Source of the DNA: an uncultured Pseudomonadota bacterium
GTDB taxonomy: Bacteria; Pseudomonadota; Gammaproteobacteria; Burkholderiales; Eutrophovitaceae
Length of the DNA: 12,367 nt
NCBI GenBank assembly: GCA_937983055.1
Contig: CALJLA010000287.1
Span: 1-12,367 of the forward strand
Direction: 5' to 3'
How positions within the stretch are numbered: position 1 is the stretch's first letter; every line of letters starts with the position of its first letter. The translations under genes were made by a program, and so were the position numbers. Below, one piece after another: positions 5,238-11,621 of this stretch. Under the pieces are notes generated by a model, which worked only from the letters and a program-made list of their open reading frames with translations, did no database searches and was not told the DNA's origin.

Positions 5238-6449
5238 TCAGCGCAGGAAGTCGAACAACGACAGCCGCGAGACCTGCAGGAAGGTCTGCTGGGCCGCTTC
5301 GAGGTAGGTGCGCTGGCGGGTGAGGTCGCTTATCGCCTTGGCGTAATCGAGATCGCGCAGCCCCGACAGAGTCTGCTGGTACTGCAGCGACAGGTCTTCG
5401 CCGGAGGCGGCCAGCGATTCGACCTCGCGCATGCGCGTGCCGATGTTCGACCGCGTCATCGCCAGCCGGTCGAGCGCCTGGTCGACGTTGCCGACGGCGG
5501 TGGTGAGCCCGTTGGTCAGCCGCGCACGGCCGGCATCGTCCGCGCTGAAGCCTTCCAGCGCGCCGATCAGGCCGTCGAGCGTGGCGAAGATGTCCTGGTT
5601 GCGTCCGGGCGCGATGTCGAAGCGATCGCCGTTGGCCGGCGCGCCCGCGATCTGAATGCGAACACCGTCGAATTCGATGGCGGCGCCGCTTGCATAGGGT
5701 TGCGCCGCCAGCACGGTGGCGCCGCTGGTGACGTTGACCACGTCGAAGGTGGTGACGCCCGCGGCGACAGTGAAGTCGATGCGGTAATCCGCTCCGGTCA
5801 GCAGTGCCGGGTCGGTCACGCTGCCGAGATCGTAAGTACCGTTGCCGGTGTTGCCCGCGGCTGCCGACACCACGAAGCTGCCGTTGCCCTGGGGAATGCG
5901 CATGAACGCGTCGGCGCCGGAATCCGACACCGCGATCTGCCGCGACGCCGACACCTGTGCGCGCCGCACGCCGTCGTCGCCGACGTACTGCACGCCGCCC
6001 GCGGTCTCGACGAACGGCTTCGCCCCCGCCTGGTAGCCGGCGAACAGGTACAGCCCTTCGCCGTCGGTGGCGTTGGCCGCGCCCAGCAGTTCGGCGCGCA
6101 GCCCGCGCAGATCGGCGGCAATGGACCGCAGCTCCTTGAAGCCGAAGGCGCCGTTGCCCGCCTCGATGATGCGTGCGCGCACGTTCTGCAGCGCGCCGAT
6201 GCCGTGCGCAAGCGCCTGTTCGGCCAGCCCCAGCGAGGCGGCGGCCGCCTTGCCGTTGATGCCGTACTGGGCGTTGACGGCGTCCGCCTGCTCCACCTGC
6301 AGCGCGCGCGTGCTGGCGATCGGATCGTCCGCCGGCGTCAGCACCCGGCGCCCGGTCGACAGCTGCTGCTGCGTCTTCAGCAGGTCCTGCTGCTGGCGGT
6401 TGATGGCGGCGATGCCGGCCTCGAACAGGTTGTTGGTGGAGACTCTCAT
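5238..6449 (-). CDS. flgL: FlgL (HAP3), hook-filament junction protein
   Basis: 403 residues. The N-terminal coiled region (1-80) has the flagellin-family start MRVSTNNLFEAGIAAINRQQ and the conserved LSTGRRVLTPADDPIAS. The C-terminal coil (about 320-403) has the matching VDQALDRLAMTRSNIGTRM and the end SLFDFLR. The exposed middle includes a beta-rich module at about 199-281 (GNTGN, DYRI, then AGAPANGDRFDIAPG) that resembles modules in the neighbouring FlgK. FlgL sits between FlgK and the first flagellin and is exported through the gate encoded opposite. The start ATG is four bases after the last base of the flgK stop, with a poor ribosome site (GGAG about 15 bases upstream), so translation is probably coupled to flgK. 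Identification is firm. Confidence 0.94.
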   Translation of the reverse strand: MRVSTNNLFEAGIAAINRQQQDLLKTQQQLSTGRRVLTPADDPIASTRALQVEQADAVNAQYGINGKAAAASLGLAEQALAHGIGALQNVRARIIEAGNGAFGFKELRSIAADLRGLRAELLGAANATDGEGLYLFAGYQAGAKPFVETAGGVQYVGDDGVRRAQVSASRQIAVSDSGADAFMRIPQGNGSFVVSAAAGNTGNGTYDLGSVTDPALLTGADYRIDFTVAAGVTTFDVVNVTSGATVLAAQPYASGAAIEFDGVRIQIAGAPANGDRFDIAPGRNQDIFATLDGLIGALEGFSADDAGRARLTNGLTTAVGNVDQALDRLAMTRSNIGTRMREVESLAASGEDLSLQYQQTLSGLRDLDYAKAISDLTRQRTYLEAAQQTFLQVSRLSLFDFLR

Positions 6450-6452
6450 CGC

Positions 6453-8357
6453 TTAGCGCCCGATCTCCAGAATCGTTTCGAACATCGTCGCCGCCACCTG
6501 CAGCACCTTGCCGGCCGCCTGATAGGCCTGCTGGTAGCGCACCAGGTTGGCGGCTTCCTCGTCGAGGTTCACCCCGGAGAAGGATTCACGCGCCGCGGTG
6601 TGCTGCCCGAGCAGCGTCGCCTCGGCGCGGCTGGTGACCTCGAGTTCGTTGGTGCGCCGGCCGACGTCGCCAACCAGGGCTGCATAGGCGGACTGCAGCG
6701 AGGCGCTGCCGTTGCCCACCAGCATCGCCGTCTGCAGCGCGCCGAGCAACAGGGCGTTTCGGTTGTCGGCAATGCCGCCGGTATTGGGGCCGACGGTGAA
6801 GCTGTCGCCGGCGGCAGGCGCGCCACTGATCTGCACCGTCCAGCCGTTGAAGCTGATGTCCTGGCCGGGCACGTAGGCAAGCCCGACCGGGTTGCCGGTG
6901 CCGGCGCCGGTCACGTCGAACGTGTTTGGCCCGGTAAAGTTGATCGTCACCGGCTGCTGCAGGTTGGCATCGACCGGCGGCGGCGGATTCACGCTGCCGC
7001 CGCTGATGCTGCCGGTGCCGGTGTTGGTTGCGGCCTGTGCGGTGCGGATCGGCGCCGCGGCGGCAATGCGCGCCGGGTCGCCGATCAACAGCGACAGCCC
7101 GGCGGCGCCATCGCGGGTCGGGCGCACCACGAAGCTGTCGCCCGCGGCGAACGCACCGCTCGCCAGCGTCAGCGTGAAACCGTCGAGGGTCGCCGGCAGC
7201 GCGCCAGTTACAGTCTGCGTGCTGTCGGACAAGCGGGTGATGGTGTAATTGGCGCCGTCAAAAGCGATGCGGTAGTCGGAGGCCGTCAGCGCCCCGGCGT
7301 CAGCATACGCCGCGGACAGCATCGCGTTGCCGGTATTGCCGGTCGCGGCAATCACCGTTGGCGCAGCGACGCTGAAGAAGTTGCCGCCGAGCACGCCGCT
7401 CAGGTCCTGGCCCAGCCGGTGCTGCGCGTTGAAGCGCTCCGCCAGCACCACCGCCACCCGGCCCAGCGCATTCTGCGTCGCGTCGAGCGCCTGCGCGCGG
7501 AATGCCAGCAGCCCGCCAAGCGAGCCGCCGCCGAGCGTCGATTCCGGCAGCTGGGTAACCCCGCCAGGCGTCTGGAAGCCGACCGTCATCCGCGAGGAGT
7601 CCTGCGAATCTCGCACTGCCACCAGCCGCAGCGTATCCACGCCCGCCACCAACGGCTGACCATTGCCGATGAAGACGTTGAGCGAACCGTCGTCCTGCGG
7701 CACCGTGGTGGCGCGGATCAGCTTGTTCAGGTCCAGCACCAGGCGGTCGCGCTGATCGAGCAGATCGTTCGGCGGGTGACCGCCCGACAGGCCTTTTGCC
7801 AGCACGATGGCCTGATTGAGCCGCGCGATCTCGGACGCATAGGTATTGACGGTGCCGATGGTGGACTGGATGTCGGCGTCCACCCCGGCGCGCAATTCGC
7901 GGAAGCGGTTGTCGATCAGCTCGAAGCGCGAGTCCAGCATCGACGCCGCCGACAGTAGCGACTGGCGCGATGCGGCGTTGGCCGGATGGGTGGCCACGTC
8001 CTGCACTGCGGCGAAGAAAGTCTGCAGCACCGGCGACAGCCCCATGCTGGGATCGGCCAGCACATTGTCGAGTTGGCGCAGCTGCGCGTAGTAGCTGTCC
8101 AGCTCGCTAGACCGCGCCTGGCTCGAGACCACCTGCTGATCGAGGAACTGGCTGTAAATGCGGCGCACCGTATCGACATCGACACCGGTGCCGAAGTAGC
8201 CGGCGCCGCTGAGCTGCGGCGTGGAGTTCGATTGCAGCACCTGCTGCCGGTTGAACCCCGGGGTGGCCGCATTGGAAATATTGTGGCCGGTCGTCAGCAG
8301 CCCCGCCTGGGCAGCGTTCAACCCGCTCAATCCAATGCCGAAAAGTCCCGAGCTCAT
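6453..8357 (-). CDS. flgK: FlgK (HAP1), hook-filament junction protein
   Basis: 634 residues, at the longer end for FlgK. The N-terminal rod/hook motif is clear (LFGIGLSGLNAAQAGLLTTG, then HNISNAATPGFNRQQV, residues 5-40). The C-terminal coil has the family signature SGVNLDEEAANLVRYQQAYQ (594-613) and ends in MFETILEIGR. The middle holds two related beta-rich modules, about 339-415 (GNTGN, DYRIAFDGANYTITRL, GAFAAGDSFVVRPTR) and about 465-526 (SGAPAAGDSFTV), similar to the one in FlgL. A Pro-rich spacer lies at 458-461. FlgK caps the finished hook and is the first hook-filament junction ring. A weak GGAAACAGG lies before the start. A 294-base repeat-bearing gap separates it from flgJ, so it may have its own promoter. 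Identification is firm. Confidence 0.95.
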   Translation of the reverse strand: MSSGLFGIGLSGLNAAQAGLLTTGHNISNAATPGFNRQQVLQSNSTPQLSGAGYFGTGVDVDTVRRIYSQFLDQQVVSSQARSSELDSYYAQLRQLDNVLADPSMGLSPVLQTFFAAVQDVATHPANAASRQSLLSAASMLDSRFELIDNRFRELRAGVDADIQSTIGTVNTYASEIARLNQAIVLAKGLSGGHPPNDLLDQRDRLVLDLNKLIRATTVPQDDGSLNVFIGNGQPLVAGVDTLRLVAVRDSQDSSRMTVGFQTPGGVTQLPESTLGGGSLGGLLAFRAQALDATQNALGRVAVVLAERFNAQHRLGQDLSGVLGGNFFSVAAPTVIAATGNTGNAMLSAAYADAGALTASDYRIAFDGANYTITRLSDSTQTVTGALPATLDGFTLTLASGAFAAGDSFVVRPTRDGAAGLSLLIGDPARIAAAAPIRTAQAATNTGTGSISGGSVNPPPPVDANLQQPVTINFTGPNTFDVTGAGTGNPVGLAYVPGQDISFNGWTVQISGAPAAGDSFTVGPNTGGIADNRNALLLGALQTAMLVGNGSASLQSAYAALVGDVGRRTNELEVTSRAEATLLGQHTAARESFSGVNLDEEAANLVRYQQAYQAAGKVLQVAATMFETILEIGR

Positions 8358-8370
8358 CGCCTGTTTCCGA

Positions 8371-8396
8371 ATAATGGCTGCGCCATGACCGTCTTA
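8371..8396 (-). promoter_or_regulatory. Weak sigma-28-like promoter candidate before flgK
   Basis: On the - strand, TAAGACGG (8396-8389), ten bases, then GCCATTAT (8378-8371), compared with the FliA form TAAAGTTT-N11-GCCGATAA. The -10 match is five of eight and the spacer is one base short. Transcription would start only about 8 bases before the ATG, very short for a leader with a ribosome site. flgK commonly has a FliA promoter in related bacteria, which is the main reason to list it. Confidence 0.2.
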
Positions 8397-8467
8397 ACGG
8401 CCAGACCACGCCGAACTTGAAGTCCCCTCGACGTCAGCGTGCCGAACACGAAAAATCCAGAAGCGAC

Positions 8468-8568
8468 ACACGAAGGCTCGAAGTCACCAAGCGAGCATCG
8501 CGGATGCATCACGCCTCGCTCGAGTCCGACGGCCTTGTTCATTCCTTCGTGCCTTCGTGTCTTCGTGT
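8468..8568. repeat. Inverted octad repeat between flgJ and flgK (CTTCGTGT units)
   Basis: Right arm: three tandem octads at 8545-8568 (CTTCGTGC once, CTTCGTGT twice). Left arm: three decayed octads at 8468-8491 (ACACGAAG first, then two variants). Bases 8468-8483 and 8545-8560 are complementary at 15 of 16 positions. The loop contains further self-complementarity, including the palindrome GATGCATC at 8503-8510 and GCGAG/CTCGC at 8491-8495 and 8515-8519. Nothing coding is visible in the 294-base gap 8358-8651. The hairpin lies 84-184 bases downstream of the flgJ stop in the direction of transcription. Confidence 0.7.
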
Positions 8569-8593
8569 TTCGCTGTTCAGTCAGTTTGCTTTT

Positions 8594-8620
8594 GCTCCGC
8601 GCCCTCTGCGTCCTCTGCGT
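8594..8620. repeat. Nonamer tandem repeat downstream of flgJ
   Basis: Two exact copies of CCTCTGCGT (8603-8611 and 8612-8620) are preceded by one degenerate copy (8594-8602). It starts 31 bases past the flgJ stop on the - strand. No complementary arm was found in the gap, so it may be half of a decayed inverted element next to the octad hairpin. Confidence 0.6.
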
Positions 8621-8651
8621 TGAGTGCTTTTCGATTTGATGGTGCGGTTCA

Positions 8652-9635
8652 TCACGCCACGATGGTGCGCGCCAGCGAGCGCCCGTCGATCACCGCGGCG
8701 AGCTTGTCGGCATAGCGCGGGTCGGTGGCATAGCCGGCCTGCTGCAGTTCGCGCGCAAAGGCGCGCGCGCTGTGAGTGGCGTCCAGCGCCTCGGCATAGC
8801 GCGGGTTGTCCTTCAGAAACCGGCCGTAGTCGCCAAAAGCCTCTCCATAGGAGGCGTAAGCGCGAAACTGCTCCAGCCGCTGCACCGGCATACCACCGAT
8901 GTATTCGGTAGTCAGCACTTCGGCGACCGCGCCGCGCCAGCCGAAGTCGGCCGTGATGCCGAACAGGTTGTGTGTGGGCGAGCCGTCGGCGTTGCGGATC
9001 TCGTGGCGGCCCCAGCCGCTTTCCAGAGCGGCGTGTCCGATCAGGAAGCGAGCCGGAATGCCGGTCGCTTCGCTGGCGGCGCGCGCATGGGGCAGCATGC
9101 GCTCGACGAAGTCGCGCACATGCGCCGGCGCCCCGGCGCCGGCGACATCCTTCACATCCGCATCGGGCGCCGCGGCGGGCGCCTGCGGCGCGCTGACGGC
9201 CGGCTTGAGCGCCAAAGACGCCGGTGGTGCCGCTGCAGCCTGCATCGGCCGGCCCCTGTGCATGACTGCCGGGGCCGGCGTATTCGGGAACGCGAGCGTC
9301 GCAGGCGGTGCGTCCTGCGCCTCGAGCCCCGCGCTGGCGGCAAGCTGGCGCTCGAGCAGCGGCGCGAGCCCGATGCCGGTCTTCGACAGCGTCTGAGCGA
9401 GCTGCTGATCGAGCAGCGAGGTGTAGAGCCGCGTCTGTTCGTTGTCGAACAGTCCGTCCTGCGAGGTGGCCTCGCGCATGTTCTTGAGCAGCGTGCCCAT
9501 CAGCAGCGCTTCGAACTGGCGCGCGGTTTCGCGGAGTGCCGCGCGCGGGTCGTCGCGCGCGAGCTGCTTCAGCCGTTCGACGCCCTGCGCGTCGGCGGCA
9601 AGCCCCAGGGCGGAAGGATCGTTGCCGATGACCAT
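8652..9635 (-). CDS. flgJ: FlgJ, rod cap / peptidoglycan hydrolase
   Basis: 327 residues, normal for the two-domain FlgJ of beta- and gammaproteobacteria. The N-terminal rod-binding domain spans about 34-98 (ARQFEALLMGTLLKNMREA, then SLLDQQLAQTLSKTGIGLAP). An Ala/Pro linker runs about 99-168. The C-terminal glucosaminidase-type domain (GH73) runs about 171-327 with ALESGWG holding candidate catalytic Glu205, NLFGI at 223-227, TTEY with Glu244, and GYATDPRYADKL near the end with Tyr302. The 39-residue gap between the two Glu matches what I recall for characterised FlgJ enzymes. FlgJ caps the growing rod and opens the peptidoglycan for it. It starts 13 bases after the flgI stop with a mediocre purine-rich leader. 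Identification is firm. Confidence 0.95.
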   Translation of the reverse strand: MVIGNDPSALGLAADAQGVERLKQLARDDPRAALRETARQFEALLMGTLLKNMREATSQDGLFDNEQTRLYTSLLDQQLAQTLSKTGIGLAPLLERQLAASAGLEAQDAPPATLAFPNTPAPAVMHRGRPMQAAAAPPASLALKPAVSAPQAPAAAPDADVKDVAGAGAPAHVRDFVERMLPHARAASEATGIPARFLIGHAALESGWGRHEIRNADGSPTHNLFGITADFGWRGAVAEVLTTEYIGGMPVQRLEQFRAYASYGEAFGDYGRFLKDNPRYAEALDATHSARAFARELQQAGYATDPRYADKLAAVIDGRSLARTIVA

Positions 9636-9648
9636 GCCGGCGCCCCGC

Positions 9649-10767
9649 TCAGATGACTTCCAGCTCGGCGCGCAGCACGCCGGCCGTCTTCATTGCCTGC
9701 AGGATCGCGGTCAAGTCCTGCGGCGTGGCGCCGATCGAATTGAGTGCTTTGACCACCTCGGCCAGCGACACCCCGGCGTGCAGCATGACCAGGCTGCCCT
9801 TGTCCTCGCGGATCTCGATCTGCGAGCGCTCGGCCTGCACCGTCTGGCCCTGACCGAAAGGATTGGGCTGACTCACCACGGGCTCGGTGCTGATGATCAC
9901 CGACAGGTTCCCGTGCGCCACCGCGCAGGCGTCGATGGTGACCGTCTGGTTCATTACCACTGAACCGGTGCGCGAATTGACGATGACCTTTGCGCCGGCC
10001 CGGTTGGGCACGATCTCGATGTTCTCGATCTGCGCCAGGAAGCCGATGCGCTGGTCGGCATCGGCCGGTGCCCGCACCCGCACCCGGCGCGGGTCGAGCG
10101 CGGTGGCAGTGTCCGGACCGACCAGGCGGTTGATCGCCTCCACCATGCGGCTGGCAGTGGAGAAATCGGCAGTGTTCAGCTCCAGGTAGATCGCTTCGAG
10201 ATCGCCGATACGCGCCGCCACCGTGCGTTCTACCGTGGCACCGCCCGACACGCTGCCGACCGACAGATGGTTGACCTGCACCGAGCTGCCGTTGGCGGCG
10301 GCGCCTACGCCGCCGACCAGCACGTTGCCCTGGGCCAGCGCATAGACCTGTCCGTCGGCGCCCCTGAGCGGCGTCATCAGCAGCGTGCCGCCGCGCAGGC
10401 TCTTGGCGTTGCCGAGCGAGGACACGGTGATGTCGATGCCTTGCCCGGGCCGGGCGAACGGCGGCAGGTTGGCGGTGACCATGACCGCCGCCACGTTCTT
10501 CAGCTGCAGGCTGGTGCCCGGCGGCAGCTGCACGCCGAGCTGCGACAGCATCGCGGTCAGGCTCTGCACGGTGAAGGGGGTTTGCGTGGTCTGGTCGCCG
10601 GTACCATCCAGGCCCACCACCAGTCCATAGCCGATCAGCTGGTTCTGCCGCACGCCCTGCACCTGGGCAAGATCCTTGACCCGTTCGGCGTAGCCGTCCG
10701 GCGCGAACAGCATGAGCCCGACGCTCAGCAGCACACCGAAACGGATCGATTTCCAGTTACTTTTCAT
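9649..10767 (-). CDS. flgI: FlgI, flagellar P-ring protein
   Basis: 372 residues, standard. A Sec signal peptide covers 1-27 (basic MKSNWKSIRF, hydrophobic GVLLSVGLMLFA, cleavage after GYA). The mature protein opens with the highly conserved ERVKDLAQVQGVRQNQLIGYGLVVGLDGTGD and ends with ALNSIGATPQDLTAILQAMK and LRAELEVI. FlgI subunits assemble in the periplasm around the rod at the peptidoglycan layer. The ATG at 10767 has AAAAGG (10780-10775) seven bases upstream. The 70-base gap after flgH contains a heptad array abutting the flgH stop. Identification is firm and no residues look abnormal. Confidence 0.96.
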   Translation of the reverse strand: MKSNWKSIRFGVLLSVGLMLFAPDGYAERVKDLAQVQGVRQNQLIGYGLVVGLDGTGDQTTQTPFTVQSLTAMLSQLGVQLPPGTSLQLKNVAAVMVTANLPPFARPGQGIDITVSSLGNAKSLRGGTLLMTPLRGADGQVYALAQGNVLVGGVGAAANGSSVQVNHLSVGSVSGGATVERTVAARIGDLEAIYLELNTADFSTASRMVEAINRLVGPDTATALDPRRVRVRAPADADQRIGFLAQIENIEIVPNRAGAKVIVNSRTGSVVMNQTVTIDACAVAHGNLSVIISTEPVVSQPNPFGQGQTVQAERSQIEIREDKGSLVMLHAGVSLAEVVKALNSIGATPQDLTAILQAMKTAGVLRAELEVI

Positions 10768-10802
10768 TTTTCAGCCTTTTCGCACCCGGCACGACGACTT
10801 TT

Positions 10803-10837
10803 CCTCGCGCCTCGCGCCTCGCGCCCTATGCCTCGAA
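10803..10837. repeat. Heptad array abutting the flgH stop (flgH/flgI)
   Basis: Five 7-base units on the + strand: CCTCGCG at 10803-10809, 10810-10816 and 10817-10823 (three exact copies), then a diverged unit at 10824-10830 and CCTCGAA at 10831-10837. The last base touches the flgH stop codon. Read on the - strand the unit is CGCGAGG, the same heptad as in the fliQ/fliR and flgG/flgH gaps. Unlike the others this array has no facing arm inside its own gap; its nearest complement is the array on the other side of flgH. Confidence 0.75.
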
Positions 10838-11503
10838 TCAGAACGGCAGCACGTTCATGAAGAACCGGGACAGCCAGCCCATGGTCTGCGCCTCGTCGAT
10901 GTAGCCGTTGGCGCGGTACTCGATGCGCGCGTCGGCGACCTGGATCGACTGCACGGTGTTCTGCGGGGAGACGGTGACCGGATTCACCACCCCGGAAAAA
11001 CGGATGAACTCGGTGCCTTGGCTCATGGCGATCTGCTTTTCCCCCGATACCAGCAGATTGCCGTTGGGATGCACCTCGATCACCGTCACGGTGATGGTGC
11101 CGGTGAAATCGTTGGCGGCGGACGCGTCGCCCTTGCCGATGAAGCCGATATCGGAACCGGCCGACAACTCGGAACCGAGAAAGCTCTTGCCCGGCAGGCC
11201 ATGCAGCGCGGTGACGCCGAACTCGCTCGAGCCCGAGCGCGCCGCCGAGGCGCCGGACTTCTTGCTCGCCGCGGTCTTCTCCTGGAGCAGGATGGTGAGC
11301 GTATCGCCGACCAGGCGCGCACGCCGGTCCTCGAACAGCGGCCGGTAGACGTCGGCGCGGAAGATGGCGCCGTCGGCGGCCGCCAGCTGTGCGGCGGGCT
11401 GCGCCTGCGCTGTCATCGGCTGGTGCACGATCGGCGGCTGATTGATGGCGCAGCCGCCGATCGCAACTGTCCCGAACGCCGCAAGAACCGCGAATCGCTT
11501 CAT
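10838..11503 (-). CDS. flgH: FlgH, flagellar L-ring lipoprotein
   Basis: 221 residues from ATG 11503, a normal FlgH length. A lipoprotein signal (MKRFAVLAAFGTVAIGG) ends at Cys18, with Ile-Gly-Gly-Cys as an acceptable lipobox. Conserved body: IFRADVYRPLFEDRRARLVGD, then LTILLQEKT, ASAANDFTGTITVTVIEVHPNG, GNLLVSGEKQ, and the end WLSRFFMNVLPF. The L ring sits in the outer membrane and with FlgI forms the bushing around the rod. Two adjacent ATGs are possible; AGGAA at 11513-11509 is five bases from ATG 11503 and only two from 11506, so 11503 is preferred. The frame also stays open to ATG 11599, but those extra residues translate the repeat array and are not FlgH. The gene is bracketed by mirrored heptad arrays. 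Identification is firm. Confidence 0.95.
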   Translation of the reverse strand: MKRFAVLAAFGTVAIGGCAINQPPIVHQPMTAQAQPAAQLAAADGAIFRADVYRPLFEDRRARLVGDTLTILLQEKTAASKKSGASAARSGSSEFGVTALHGLPGKSFLGSELSAGSDIGFIGKGDASAANDFTGTITVTVIEVHPNGNLLVSGEKQIAMSQGTEFIRFSGVVNPVTVSPQNTVQSIQVADARIEYRANGYIDEAQTMGWLSRFFMNVLPF

Positions 11504-11508
11504 CATCG

Positions 11509-11513
11509 TTCCT
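11509..11513 (-). promoter_or_regulatory. Shine-Dalgarno of flgH
   Basis: AGGAA on the - strand (11513 down to 11509), five bases before ATG 11503. It places the start after the repeat array, excluding the longer open frame that begins at 11599. Confidence 0.6.
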
Positions 11514-11533
11514 GATATCTGCAAGGCACGCGG

Positions 11534-11614
11534 TTCGAGGCGCGAGGCGCGAGAGCCGTCGAGCGCGCGTCGCGCGTCGCCGTTTGTCCCGTCCCTCATG
11601 CCTTGCGCCTCGTG
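11534..11614. repeat. Facing heptad arrays between flgG and flgH
   Basis: Left arm, 11534-11554: three units, TTCGAGG first, then CGCGAGG, then a one-base variant. Right arm, 11594-11614: three units of the opposite polarity (CCTCATG first, CCTCGTG last). Of the 17 bases at the ends of the arms, 14 pair. The loop has a further tandem of CGCGCGT at 11564-11570 and 11571-11577. The outer edge is seven bases past the flgG stop on the - strand. The 118-base gap 11504-11621 otherwise holds only the flgH ribosome site. Confidence 0.7.
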
Positions 11615-11621
11615 CCTGATT

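Noticed and set aside
5073..7958. A 961-codon open frame on the + strand opposite flgL and flgK
   Set aside because: It is antisense to two clear flagellar genes, reads as Arg/Gly/Ala/Val/His-rich sequence without domains, and starts inside fliR. Such long antisense frames are usual where codons are GC-biased.
8468..8620. CRISPR array
   Set aside because: The units are 8-9 bases with no unique spacers, and the arms face each other; this is a hairpin-forming tandem repeat.
8439..8639. Short + strand frames in the flgJ/flgK gap, reading FVPSCLRVFVF and LLRALCVLCV
   Set aside because: They are read through the octad and nonamer repeats and have no ribosome site or relatives that I recognise.
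8772..9656. A 294-codon + strand frame opposite flgJ
   Set aside because: Antisense shadow; the - strand frame carries both FlgJ domains with catalytic residues.
10838..11599. flgH starting at ATG 11599
   Set aside because: The extra 32 residues translate the heptad array and put the lipoprotein signal in the middle; AGGAA before 11503 gives a proper start.
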